A stretch of 64,000 bases of DNA from Lolium rigidum (taxonomy: Eukaryota > Streptophyta > Magnoliopsida > Poales > Poaceae). The stretch lies in contig NC_061508.1 in assembly GCF_022539505.1 (NCBI RefSeq), forward strand, positions 268,838,736 to 268,902,735, given 5' to 3'. A program made the position numbers and the translations under genes. The notes below the pieces were generated by a model. The model had not been told where the DNA came from and did no database searches. It was given only the letters and a program-made list of their open reading frames with translations. Below are positions 30,510 through 40,650 of the stretch, one piece after another (position 1 is the stretch's first letter; every line of letters begins with the position of its first letter).

Positions 30510-32092
30510 TGCAAATACGTTGCAAACGTATCTATAATTTTTTATGCTCCATGCTTGTTTTACACCAGTTTCTATATGTTTTTTACACATCGTGGCGTTT
30601 TTATGCATTTTTTGAAACTAACCTATTAACAAGATGCCACAGTGTCAGTTCCTCTTTTCTGCTGTTTTTGTATTTAGAAAAGTTGTACAAGAAATATTCT
30701 CGGAATTGGACGAAACGAAAGCCAAACCTCCTATTATTCCCGACCCGAAGACGGAGTCCAGAGTAGAGACGGAGAAGAGCCAGGAGGCGGCCACACCATG
30801 CCTAGGCGCGGGCCCCTCCCTGGCCACGCCTAGGGGTGGTGTGGGCCCCTTGGGCGTCCACCGACCTCGCCCTTCTGCCTATAAATTCACATCCTCGGGA
30901 AAACCCTAAACACCTGAGCCTCCATCCACGAAAAGTTCCGTAGTCGCCGCCATCATCGACCCTAGTTCGGGAGGGTTCTGAAGCTCTTCTCAGCACCCCG
31001 CCGAAGGGGGAGATCATCACCGGAGGCCTCTTCATCACCATGCCCGCCTCTGAAGTGATGCGTGAGTAGTTCATCTCTGGACTACGGGTCCATAGCAGTA
31101 GCTAGATGGTTGTCTTCTCCACTTTATGCTTCATGTTTAGATCTTGTGAGCTGTCTATCATGATCAAGATCATCTTTATGTAATGCTACATGTTGTGTTT
31201 GCTAGGATCCAATGAATATTGAATACTATGGTTGAGATTGATTATATACATGTGCTATATGTTATTTGTGATCTTGCATTCTCTTCGTTGCTAGTAGATG
31301 CTTTGGACTAGTATGTGCTTGTGACTCCAATAAGAGAGAGTATTTATGCTCGATAGTAGGTTCATGCCTCTAGTAATCTGGGAGAGTGACAATAACTTCT
31401 AACGTTGTAGATGTGTTGTTGCTACTAGGGAGAAAACAACAATGTTTTATCCAAGATAATTCTATTGTTTATGTTACACACTTTAGTTAATGCAATAATC
31501 TGTTGCTTGCAACTTAATACTGAAAGGTGTGGATGCTAACCGGAAGGTGGATTATTAGTCATAGATGCAGTTGGATTACGGTCTATGAATCTTGTTGTAA
31601 TGCCCAAATAAATCTCATAGTAATGATCTTATCATGTATGGTCTTTATTCTGTCAATTGTCCAGCTGTAATTTGTTTACCCATCATGTTATTTATCTTTA
31701 TGGAGAGAAACCTCTAGTGAACTGCGGACCCCGGTCCTTTTCTTTACATTGATAAAACCATCTACTGCAAAGCACTGTTCCCTTTATTTCACTGCAAATA
31801 AACACCTCTTTCTACACTATACGTTTAATCATTTATTTTCAGCAAAATCGGTGAGATTGACAACCTCACTCTAAGTTGAGGCAAAGTATTTTGGTTGTGT
31901 TGTATGCAAGTTCCACGTTGTTGCTGACACCGGTAGTGCGACCTGCCAAAGTCAGCAAGCAACACCTTCAGAAGTGATTTCTTTCTTCTACTGGTCGATT
32001 AAATCTTAATTTCTTAATGAGGAAAAATTTGTTGCTGTGCTCATCATACTTTTCTTTTGGGGTTTCCCAATTGCATGCTCTGCACAACATCA
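30510..32092 (+). repeat. Element C 3' LTR, complete
   Basis: 1583 bp, TG at 30510 (TGCAAATACGTTGCAAACG) to CA at 32092 (CACAACATCA). It contains a TATA-like TATAAATTC at 30882, where transcription probably starts. Sequence such as ATTCTCGGAATTGGACGAAA and GGGTCCATAGCAGTAGCTAG is familiar from a very abundant pooid gypsy LTR family. Confidence 0.85.
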
Positions 32093-32097
32093 AGCAT

Positions 32098-32168
32098 CCG
32101 TAATGTTATTCGGACATTGTGTTGTTGCGGAGGCTGATATTAATATATTCCCTTAATCGAAAAAAAAA
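32098..32168 (+). mobile_element. LINE 3' tail remnant
   Basis: Ends ATATTCCCTTAATCGAAAAAAAAAC, the usual LINE 3' end with a poly(A) tail. Only about 70 bp remain, directly after element C. No target duplication is clear. Confidence 0.45.
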
Positions 32169-32535
32169 CTAATACATTAATCCGAGCTATAAGTCAAGCG
32201 TGCTGGGCTTGCCCCAAACTCATCTAATATTTCAACCAAGCTACAGGAGGATGCTCATGCTTAGTTCATTTCTTTTTGAGTCAGTCTCGAGTCAAGCTAG
32301 AAAACAATTTGGTCTTGAGCGCGTGATTTTCATTTTTAGCTGTAGTCAAAGCCGTCTGAAGAAGCTGCGTGAGACCATCTTCGGTTTCTCCATGGATGGC
32401 TAATCCTGTGGTTCCAGTATACCTATATACACAGCAAAATCGAGCATAGCGTCAGCAAACGTAAGATCTGAAAGATCATTATAATCGTGGCTTCCACTTT
32501 TTCGTGAGATAGATGGTTAAGCCATTTTTAAAATA
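32169..32535. other. Unannotated interval
   Basis: One 67-aa ORF (32200-32403) without motifs; I see no gene or repeat. Confidence 0.4.
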
Positions 32536-32775
32536 TACTACCTCTGTTTTAAAGAATAAGACTTTTTTTTTAAAAGTCAAACTACTTAAAGTTTGACCAA
32601 GTTTGTAAGAAAAAATGTTAATATGTACAAATCCAAACTCAACACCGTCAGATTCATCATAAAATATATTTTTATATGATATCTATATAATATCGTGGTT
32701 CGTGATAGTTTTTTCTAAAAGTTTGCTCAAACTTAACTTAGTTTGACTGAATATAAGCCTTATTCTATGATAGCA
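32536..32775. mobile_element. Stowaway-like MITE, degenerate
   Basis: The left end TACTACCTCTGTTTTAAAGA and inner GTCAAACTACTTAAAGTTTG mirror the right end AAACTTAACTTAGTTTGAC..TATTCTATGATAG. About 240 bp, AT-rich, with TA at the left border: the layout of a mariner-type Stowaway MITE with a worn right end. Confidence 0.6.
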
Positions 32776-33160
32776 AGGCATTTGTTCTAGTCTAGCATCG
32801 ATAAATCTTTGTGTCATACTGAATTATATGGCAGCTCTTAGAGAGAAATTATTTGATTAAAGCCAATCCTATCATCATGGCTGAGCTAACAAATTGACAC
32901 TATACTCAAGTAAATTTTTGGAAACAAAAGAAAAGTGCTCTTAGCACATCTGTCTCAAACATGTAGAAAGAAAGAGCTCTATTTTGTAAGAAGAAGAAAA
33001 AATACTCCGTTGAAAATATGTCATGCATTTACTCTGCTGATAACTAGGCTCTTTTGGCCTGGGTTTTCCCTACCACCACCAGGTCACGATATCGGCGGCA
33101 GCTAGATATCCCATTCTCATCTGCTGGTTTCTTTGGAAACAAGCTAGGGTATTTGACAAT
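32776..33160. other. Unannotated interval
   Basis: AT-rich, no gene seen. The sequence from about 33050 may already be LINE-derived. Confidence 0.35.
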
Positions 33161-34738
33161 GCGAACCAACATTCTCTGGTACCAAATCTTGTCAGCAAAA
33201 TCATGGATGAGTTCTTCCGGAGCTCGTGGGACACAGGGTGGAGCCGCGGCAGGGGCTCTATCTGGGGGCTGCAGGGCGCCTCGAGCTCACCAATTCGTGC
33301 CTCTCTAGCTTGCCTCTGTTTTCCATGAGCTTATACCTGCTGCATGGTGGCACACACAAGGCAATGGACATACCACGTTCATGCTTCTTCTGGGAAGGTG
33401 TGGGGGATAAGCGCAAGTACCACATGGTGGATTGGGCCACGGTGTGTAAACTTAAGGAGCCGGGGGCTTGGGGTCCTCAATACCAAATCCATGAACATCA
33501 CCCTTATGGTTAAGTGGATATGGAAGCTCTACCAAGGTGCTGAGGGTCTATGGGCGAACCTTATCAGGGCGAAGTACCTTCGAGGTAGGGACCTATATGC
33601 GGGCGAGGTCCCAACGCATGGCTCCCAATTCTGGAATTCTATACAGAAGGTTAAATGGCATTTCAAACTTGGGGCCAAGCATAAGGTCCGTCCCGGGAGG
33701 AGGACCTACTTCTGGATGGACTGGTGGACAGGAAACGGCCCACTCCGGGCGAGATTTCCAAGACTGTTTAGCTGTTGTGAGACCATCGTTCATCACCGTC
33801 TCTGGGGCTAGGGTGCAGGATGGGATGCCAGGGGAATGGCGCTTATGTTTCCGACGCCAATTTGGGCTTGCGGAAGCTATGGAGTGGGATAACCTCTGTA
33901 GGGAGGTACAGGCGCTCCCCGCTGACCTGGCAGAGGATGATGTGTCTTGGGCTTTGGAGCCCTCGGGCATCTTCTCCATCGGCTCAACTTATGTCCGCCT
34001 GGCGCAAGGGGCGGTTACGACGTCATTCAGGGAGGTATGGCGGACCAGAGTCCCACCGAAGATTAAGGTGTTTCTCAGGTAACTGATTCATGGACGGCTG
34101 CCCTCGGGGGAGCAGTGCTCTTTGCGGTGCCTAGGAAGACTGCAACCACATTTTCTTCACCTGCCCAACTGCTAGACTGATGTGGGTTGGGGTGAGGGAT
34201 ATACTTTCGTGCGATTGGAACCCGGCAGGGGCCGGGGAGTTCATTGCGCTCGCTCAGGGCTTGACTAACCCCCTCCGTAGGCTAGCTTGGTTCATGTTTG
34301 CTGCTCAGTGCTGGACTCTTTGGAATATACGGAATAAGCTAGCTATAGAGGGAAAGATGATCAGCAACCCGGTTGATGTTTTCTACCAAATATATATACA
34401 TATGCACTGCTGGAGGGTTGTGGTCAGACGAAGGGACAGGGACGTGCTGGACTTGGCGGTGGGCGACGTCAGGAGGCTGTATGCGCGGATGCGGTCTGAG
34501 CACGCATGACGGCGCTACCTCGACACTGATCGACTGAGCTTTCATATCTCTTTAGTCAGGTGGCCATGTGTGTGTGTGTTAGGCCCGCTCGGAGTGTGCT
34601 ATTTGGACCTTTGTATGGATTTGCTTTCGAACCTTTGCGGTGTGCTGGGTGCGTGATGTTGTATCGGAGACCTTGTTTGATGTTGCCATGTGAGGCTTTA
34701 TATATAGAGCCAGGCCGGAGGACCTTCTCTTAAAAAAA
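33160..34738 (+). pseudogene. LINE 3' part: reverse transcriptase C-terminus and zf-RVT
   Basis: Plus-strand frames typical of the end of plant non-LTR reverse transcriptases: LPLFSMSLYLLHGGTHKAMD (33305), SMNITLMVKWIWKLYQGAEG, GRRTYFWMDWWTG, GEWRLCFRRQFGLAEAMEWD, WRTRVPPKIKVFLR, then the zf-RVT motif CNHIFFTCPTARLMW (about 34140) and AAQCWTLWNIRNKLAIEGKM. The frame changes at least three times and there is a stop at 34080-34082. The 3' UTR ends in CTTCTCTTAAAAAAAGG (34738), the poly(A) tail. It is 5'-truncated, as most LINE copies are; the left limit is approximate. Confidence 0.88.
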
Positions 34739-35380
34739 GGTTTTGGCATAGTGTAGGAGTTGTAGGGTGCAACAATGTAGCCAGAGAGTAGCTCTCTGAT
34801 CTTGGGTGTGTAGGTGACTTGGTGTCTGGCTGATGAGCCTTTGTTCGCAAGGTTTTCTCATCTTCTTGTATATGTTATTCCTGCCTCCTACAAAACTAAG
34901 GTTGCTCTAGAAAAAAGAGAGTGGAAGTACCATAGTGAATAAATGTTTTACACTCTTACCTCGTTAAAAGAGACATTTAGAAAAGCTCTTGACCGCCGGA
35001 GATATTCGCCCTGTAGCCCATTTATAAAGACCACCCCATGTGAAATGAACAAGAACTATCGATCCGACACATGCAAGGCCTTGTGTGACGAATCCAGTTG
35101 CTGCATTACTGTTATCCTACAGAAAGTTAGCACAAGGTAAGATATCCATGTCTGAAGAAGTTACCCCTGGACCTACAAAATAAAAATGCCATATATTCTC
35201 TAAATGAGCCAAGATTCTCCTTTTTGTGATGGTTAATAGGAGTGGTGTACTCTGGGCAAATGGAGTCCGAGCTTCTGGAGTCCTTTATTTTTAAAATTTC
35301 AAAAATTATTTTTAAAAGTTATTCAAAATATGAGAAAACCTAGATACATGCAATGATGAATATTGTATCCCCTCAAAAGT
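34739..35380. other. Unannotated interval
   Basis: No credible gene. A 3'-UTR-like stretch ends in AGAAAAAAGAGAG (34910) and may be another old LINE tail. Confidence 0.35.
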
Positions 35381-35974
35381 GCCATGTTTGGCACTAGAGT
35401 TTTCATGGGGATTAGAGGGGATAATCCCCAAGGGGAGGGTGAAACCCTACCATCACCCAATCCCCTCAAATTCCCATAAAACCCCAAACCTCAATACACT
35501 ATACCTAGTGTATTGGGGATTGAGAAAATACACCAGAAAAGTGAGGATAGGTGGGAATTAAACTAACCAATACACTAGAATCAAACAAGGCCTTAGTGGG
35601 AATAATCCCCTAGGGACTAGGTGAAACCCCTATCTTCACCCAATTCCAACAAAACACCAATTTCCAATCGACTAGGTAAGGGCAGTATTGGAGATTAAGC
35701 TAAATACACTAGGATTTGGGGAAAAGTGAGGACTAAACTAGGCCAATACTCTAGTACCAAACATGGTTTTAGAAATAAGTGGGGATTCAGGGTTTGCCGC
35801 GAAAACAAGTACCAAACAAAGCCTAAGTAGAGATTTGAAGTTTGGTGGGATAATACCTACAAATCCCCAAATCCCCAGGGCTGCGTGCATCGATTGATGC
35901 AGAGGCCGGGGTCAGCCCCCATTTCGAAAAAAAAATACCTACAAATCCCCATAAAAACTCTAGTACCAAAGGCC
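35381..35974. mobile_element. Cluster of Tourist/Harbinger-like MITE copies
   Basis: Two to three nested or adjacent copies of a MITE with ends GGCC-T-TTTGGTACTAGAGTTT: starts at 35381, ends at 35592 (CAAACAAGGCC followed by TTA), a second copy with GTACCAAACATGG and GTACCAAACAAAGCC, and a final end at 35974 (CTAGTACCAAAGGCC followed by TTA). Internal GGGGATTAGxGGGGATAAT and its complement recur. It is the same family as 36427-36721. A small LINE piece lies inside it. Confidence 0.65.
35869..35934 (+). mobile_element. 66-bp LINE 3' end with 16-bp target duplication
   Basis: ATACCTACAAATCCCC occurs at 35853-35868 and 35935-35950. Between them lies a 66-bp insert ending CCATTTCGAAAAAAAA and containing GATGCAGAGGCCGGGG, the common pooid LINE 3' end. 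Essentially only the 3' UTR end was copied. It is inserted in the MITE cluster. Confidence 0.88.
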
Positions 35975-36426
35975 TTACCCATCTCAGCGGTCTGAACCTG
36001 GTTAAATGTCTTTGTTATTGGCATCTGAACGCATATCTACTGTCTTTGTGACCAAGATCGCCAGGAAATTGAGCTAGAGTATTACTATGTTAGTGATTTG
36101 GCAAGTTATCCTCCTCCCCCACAGGTGTGTTGTGGATACTTTTGAGAATAACTGGTCTTGAACAGATCGGTGGCATTAATGAAATGGGAGATACACTCTT
36201 TTATCAAAAAATAAACGTAATCAAATTTAATTATGATTGTAAAGATCTATTCGTCGTGATACAATGATGCATGGTGTCTTTCTAGATGCATCTGGTATGA
36301 CTTTTTTATAATCATTACGATGACTCATCACTCATGATCTATTTAGAAACAATCATGTTCATTACTAGTTGTCATATGTGTACGCATATTTATTAAGATG
36401 TAATAGTTGTGATGCATTAATAGTAA

Positions 36427-36721
36427 GGCCTTATTTGGTACTAGTGTTTTAGTGGGGATTAGTGGGGATAATACTCTAGAGTATTGGGTGAATCTCTGTT
36501 GTCATCCAATCCCCACAAAACCCCTCCCCAATCCACTAGGTAGGGGTAGAGTATTGAAGATTGAAAAAATTACACTAAAATTTGGGAAAAGTGGGGATAA
36601 GTGGGGATTAAACTCGCTCATACTCTAGCACCAAACATGCATTGGGGATAAGTGGGGATTTGAAGTTTAGAGCGGATTATCCCCGCTAATTCCCACTAAA
36701 ACTCTAGTACCAAACAAGTCC
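36427..36721. mobile_element. Tourist-like MITE (PIF/Harbinger), 295 bp
   Basis: Terminal inverted repeats GGCCTTATTTGGTACTAG and its partner at 36704-36721 (complement GGACTTGTTTGGTACTAG). It is flanked by TAA at 36424-36426 and 36722-36724, the TWA target duplication of PIF/Harbinger MITEs. About 125 bp beyond the stop codon of the kinase-MSP gene. Confidence 0.88.
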
Positions 36722-36846
36722 TAAGAGAGTTAACTGGATTAAGGACTAGAAGTGTTGCTTTTCTGGGATTTCTAGCTTCTATCTGTTTTTTTACCGTATA
36801 TGTATTGTTAGGTTCTCATACATATAACTGAGTATAAGACAGGTGG

Positions 36847-37389
36847 TCATAACATGCTTAATGAATGCAGGCAGAGGCAGGGAATGCGTATATGGCATAA
36901 AAACATGTTCAACGGAACTACCTGAGAGACTCCAACCTGCGGCGCATCTAATGTTGCTTCCGAATGATGCACCAGTTCTTGGATAGTTGCTTGGGGAGGC
37001 ACATGAACAACCGACAACTTAACCTTGTGCACCCCATTACTTGTCATCATGTTAAACGTATCTTCAGGGACATGCTCAGATGAGACTCTATGCTCCCTCA
37101 CAATGATGCTTTGTACAAGGAATTCATCATTGAACTGCAAGTCAGATGGCAGCAACTCCCCTATCTCTTCCATAGTTACAACCACACGAGTCATGGAGAG
37201 AGGCCGCAGGAATCCATCAGCCGGTTCGATACAGTAATTGTTTGTTGCGCTTGTAGCTTTAAAATGAAATGCAAGACACTTGTCAGTTATGTTTTTTAGC
37301 TCTACGAGGCAACAGATCCGCATGTCTGGCTCCATGCAACTAAAGCTGAGCTCGCGGGGATAGATATCAAGCAACTCCCTTGGTCCACT
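36847..37389 (-). CDS. MSP (VAP27-type) domain exon of the kinase-MSP gene
   Basis: Starts after the acceptor CATATGCAG in phase 0: SGPRELLDIYPRELSF, then CCLVELKNITDKCLAFHFKA, CIEPADGFLRPLSMTRVVVT, DLQFNDEFLVQSIIV and HKVKLSVVHVPPQ. This is a complete beta-sandwich MSP pattern of about 110 residues, as in VAP proteins that bind FFAT-type peptides. The ORF ends at TGA 36849-36847. CTCAG|GTAGTT near 36922 could be a donor, so the last 25 residues are uncertain. Confidence 0.83.
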   Translation of the reverse strand, partial: SGPRELLDIYPRELSFSCMEPDMRICCLVELKNITDKCLAFHFKATSATNNYCIEPADGFLRPLSMTRVVVTMEEIGELLPSDLQFNDEFLVQSIIVREHRVSSEHVPEDTFNMMTSNGVHKVKLSVVHVPPQATIQELVHHSEATLDAPQVGVSQVVPLNMFLCHIRIPCLCLHSLSML

Positions 37390-37575
37390 CTGCATATGTA
37401 AAAGAGCTCCTAGGATTAGTGATGCAGCAAATGACGTTTTAAATACTTCTTTTGTGTCTCTAGATGCAAATATTTAAATATAAATGATGGTGGCCTCCAA
37501 CTTTATTGCTAATATATGGCATACAACGATCTTGAGATAATTTTGTACCATACCTCTGGCTATTGGCCTATTACC

Positions 37576-37982
37576 CAGCGGCGGGCACAGGATCTTGACA
37601 ATGGGTATTCAAGCTTTAAGAAAGATGAGTGCGCTGAGTCAGCAGCTGCAGGCCACGCCTAACGCTAGCTCAATCAATGGGGTGCTACTCCATTGCTCTG
37701 ATTCACCCACAGCCAGTACATGATGTAACAGGTCAGCACAGTCGCGATTGGGCCGGCTAGTTTGGGCTATGAGCCGGGGAAGGATTGGTAGTAGGGGAGG
37801 TGGGAGGTTCAGATTTGTTGTGCGAGCTGCTAGTTAGGTTGAATACGTAAAATACCTTTCATATTTGTTACTATCGCTGAACATATACATATGAATATTG
37901 TATAAAAAATTGGGTATTCAGTTGAATACCCATGAATAACTTTGTGCCTGAATACCCATGAGTAACTTCGTGCCCGCCCATG
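37576..37982. mobile_element. hAT-like element in the last intron of the kinase-MSP gene
   Basis: 407 bp with ends CAGCGGCGGGCACAGG and (complement of right end) CATGGGCGGGCACGAAG, flanked by the perfect 8-bp duplication CTATTACC at 37568-37575 and 37983-37990. An 8-bp duplication fits hAT. Next to the right end, GAATACCCATGAxTAACTT occurs twice (37924 and 37951). No coding capacity. Confidence 0.8.
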
Positions 37983-38195
37983 CTATTACCAACATCATTT
38001 ACTATACTGTAGAAAAGCAACACATACAAGAATAATACTTGGCCTAATGAAGAAAGATAATGCAGTCACATGTTTGTATAATTATCTTGACTAACGTAAA
38101 AATTCGTAGATTTTCGTCCATACTGCAACAAGCTGAAGGAATAATGCTTTAAAATTTTAAGGAGAAAGCATGTGTTGCCATTTAAATCATCGTAC

Positions 38196-39595
38196 CTGGG
38201 GCTCCGGTGATATTTCCTCATTGGTAATGTTGCAATCCGTACCTTCCAATTCTTCAAGCATCTTTATGATTCTAGTTGCTGTAGGCCGTTTATTCGGTCG
38301 AGGCTCCATGCACATTAAGCTTATCTGAATGCATCGCCTTATTTGTTGGCAATCTTTATCAGACGATATACACCCTGGTTGTTTCGTTAGCTTATTTCTC
38401 CATTTTTGAAGTCCCTGTGTAACCGGAACATGATTGTTAGCATCTTCGTACAACAATAACGTAACATGATCATCTATGGGAAGGACCTCTATCTTGAGAA
38501 GTAAAAGGATTCCCCTTACAAGCTCGATGAACTCCTCGGAAGAAGTACTAATATCAGCTGGATACCACCTTTCTCCCATCACTATATACACGATTATTAC
38601 ACCCAAGCTGAATATGTCTGACATAGGTGTCAGTATACCTTGATGGTGTTCTGGAGACATGTATCCTCTGATGCAACATGAATGTGTAAGGTTTGTAGTT
38701 GTTAAGAGAATAATAATCAATGAAAAATCGCATGGCATTTCACTTACGGTGTTCCTCTGACATGAATAGTGTACATAATTTCTTGCCGGTCAAGCAACCG
38801 TGACAGACCAAAGTCTGCAATTTTTGGATCCAAAGCATCATCGAGCAATATGTTAGCGGGTTTTAAGTCCAAGTGAATGATAGGCCCATTAGCTTCCTCG
38901 TGAAGATACTGTAGGCCTTTGCACACCCCCTCGATTATTTTGTAGCGTTTGTGCCAATCAACTCGAGAAAATTTATCTGGATCTTTAACCAAAAGAAGAG
39001 TACTGTCAACTTTTGCTTGAAATTCTATCATTGATGTACCATACACAATAAATATAATATCGTATGTTATCCTTTCTCATTCATAAGAATATAGAAAAAT
39101 AAGATGAAAATACCCAAACATCCCACATTGAATTGTCATACCTGAGAGAAACCTGTCAAGACTTCCACTAGGCAGATACTCCAGGCAAAGCAAAAGTTCT
39201 GTCTCCTCGATAAATACAGGTTTCCCCTCGTAAGGAAAATGTTGTTTTTGTATGTCATAGCAGTAGCCTATTAAGCGCACTATATTGGGGTGCTCAAGTC
39301 TCATAAGATGATGAACCTCATTCTCAAGTTGCTCCAGCGAGTTTGGCGTTGAGTGCAAAAGCTTCTTCACGGCCACTATTACCCCATTTGGTTGCACTCC
39401 CTGTTGAAGTTATGTTGTTAGTATGTTTAAGGTTTTGGATCAACTATGATTTCAGAACAACTATAAGTTTACCTTATATACCACACCGAAACCACCGGTG
39501 CCAATTACATCTGAGAAGTTGTTTGTAATCTCCTTTAAGTAGTGTCATGGCAGTTTGTGTGGTCTTGAACTTGAACTACAGTAGTCACCGTTCAT
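38196..39595 (-). CDS. Kinase exons 1-4 of the kinase-MSP gene
   Basis: Exon 1 (39595-39473) starts MNGDYCSSSSRPHKLP, contains the TGA and ends VIGTGGFGVVYK. Exon 2 (39400-39142) carries VAVKKLLHSTPNSLEQLENE to GSLDRFLS. Exon 3 (38982-38748) carries the catalytic and DFG motifs. Exon 4 (38667-38196) carries the substrate-binding lobe to the kinase end (QIRRCIQISLMCMEPRPNKR). Exon 4 includes a 105-bp stretch (38519-38415) with perfect intron borders GTAAGG..TTACACAG that is also open in frame. Related kinases run straight from FIEL to the KWRN segment, so it is probably an intron or a retained one. Confidence 0.8.
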
Positions 39596-40375
39596 CTTTA
39601 CTTTCAGAATATGACTACAAAATAAATGAGATTTAGAAAAGGTTGTCGATTTTTAGTCATATTCAGTACTCCTATCAACATTACAGAAAGCATGTAAAAC
39701 ATAAGTGAAGATTCAATGGTTAGCGTAAATATTTGCATCATGTTCAATACACATACCACCCTCTTTCCCTAAGTAGATAAATAGATGGTTAAGAAATGAT
39801 AAATTGCACTTTCTTTATGTGTACCTTCAGACATTCTTCATCTTAGAAATTAAACTTTTGAAACAACTAAGGAATAGCAAATCCGAAACGTAAAATGTCA
39901 TGCAAGCTTAGTTCTTGATTTTAGCATATATCTGAAATGAACATGCCTATGCAGCTATAAAGTTGAAGACATGGCATATTTTCTTCTTTTTTCGAGGGAA
40001 ATTTCTAGACATGTAATTTTTTTTAGCATACTCAAGATATGATCCAGAAAGCTGAAGTGATGATAACTGATAATAGCAAACAGACTTTTGGATGTCGAGA
40101 ACTCAGAGAGTAATGCAAGAGGAAACAAACAGAGAGCAAAGACTGACATCCATAATCCAAAGAAGCATATTGCTAAACTAGGAAAAAAGTTAGAACTAAC
40201 CCAGAGAAGGCCCTGCACGTTTCCAGATATGCTGATGGTACAAGTTGTGGATAGCTGCAAATGAAACAAGCTAGCTGTTGAAGCAGTGAGAAGGGGAGAG
40301 GGGGTATTAGTAGTTGTTAGTGGTTTGACTGGAGAGGGTTCGAAGAAAGCCCGTAAGAGAGGACTATTCAGTGTA
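39596..40375 (-). promoter_or_regulatory. Upstream/leader region of the kinase-MSP gene
   Basis: On the minus strand TTTTGTAG at about 39622-39615 is a possible acceptor just before the first coding exon, so an untranslated exon is likely. The CT-rich stretch CCCCCTCTCCCCTTCTCACTG (40280-40305) followed by TTTCATTTGCAG looks like a leader. No TATA box stands out. An ORF at 39955-40380 is open by chance, in my view. Confidence 0.35.
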
Positions 40376-40445
40376 TGCATACTGGTTATTATATTTACAC
40401 TAGTATGACCTGCATACTGGTTATTATATTTACACTAGTATGACC
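40376..40445. repeat. Exact 35-bp tandem duplication
   Basis: Units 40376-40410 and 40411-40445 are identical (starting TGCATACTGGTTATTATATT). It lies upstream of the kinase-MSP leader. Confidence 0.95.
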
Positions 40446-40650
40446 TGCGATGTAGAAATCACATGATTCCGACATTGGTGACAGCCAACCCACTAGGGGC
40501 AGCATATTAGCGAGAAGAATACACAAACCCAACTAACCTAGAAAAACGTTATAGTTTGTTTTTGGAGATACTGATAACCTTGGAGGGAGGATTACCTGCA
40601 ACGGGGACCAATACAAAGAGGTGAGCCATCATACTCTTGAATATTAGGAG

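Larger units (their letters stand above)
26998..32092 (+). mobile_element. LTR retrotransposon C (Ty3-gypsy with Athila-type signals, non-autonomous), 5' LTR split by the CACTA
   Basis: Bases 27000-27195 match 31897-32095, the last 195 bp of the 3' LTR, so this is one plus-strand element whose 5' LTR is interrupted by the CACTA. Internal sequence follows the tRNA-Asp-like primer site, holds one decayed ORF without pol domains, and ends with a TTGGGGA tract before the 3' LTR. With only about 3.3 kb of internal DNA and no protease, RT or integrase, it must have depended on enzymes from elsewhere. Confidence 0.88.
36847..39595 (-). pseudogene. Protein kinase-MSP fusion gene (Snn3-like architecture) with in-frame TGA
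   Basis: Five coding exons on the minus strand, all with GT..AG borders and matching phases: 39595-39473, 39400-39142, 38982-38748, 38667-38196, 37389-36847. Together they make about 543 codons. The kinase has GTGGFGVVYK (ATP loop), VAVKK (Lys), LENEVHHL (helix C Glu), IIHLDLKPANILLD (catalytic loop with HLD, so a non-RD kinase), IADFGLSRLL (DFG) and YMSPEH. The last exon encodes an MSP domain, IYPRELSFSCMEPD onward. The wheat SnTox3-sensitivity gene Snn3-D1 has the same kinase-MSP order. Codon 18 of the first exon reads TGA (39547-39545), just before HYLKEITNNFS; this could be a CGA to TGA change. No other stop is seen. It may be a null allele, or a different first exon may be used. Confidence 0.82.

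Noticed and set aside
33593..33979. 128-aa minus-strand ORF
   Set aside because: Shadow of the LINE reverse transcriptase C-terminal region on the plus strand.
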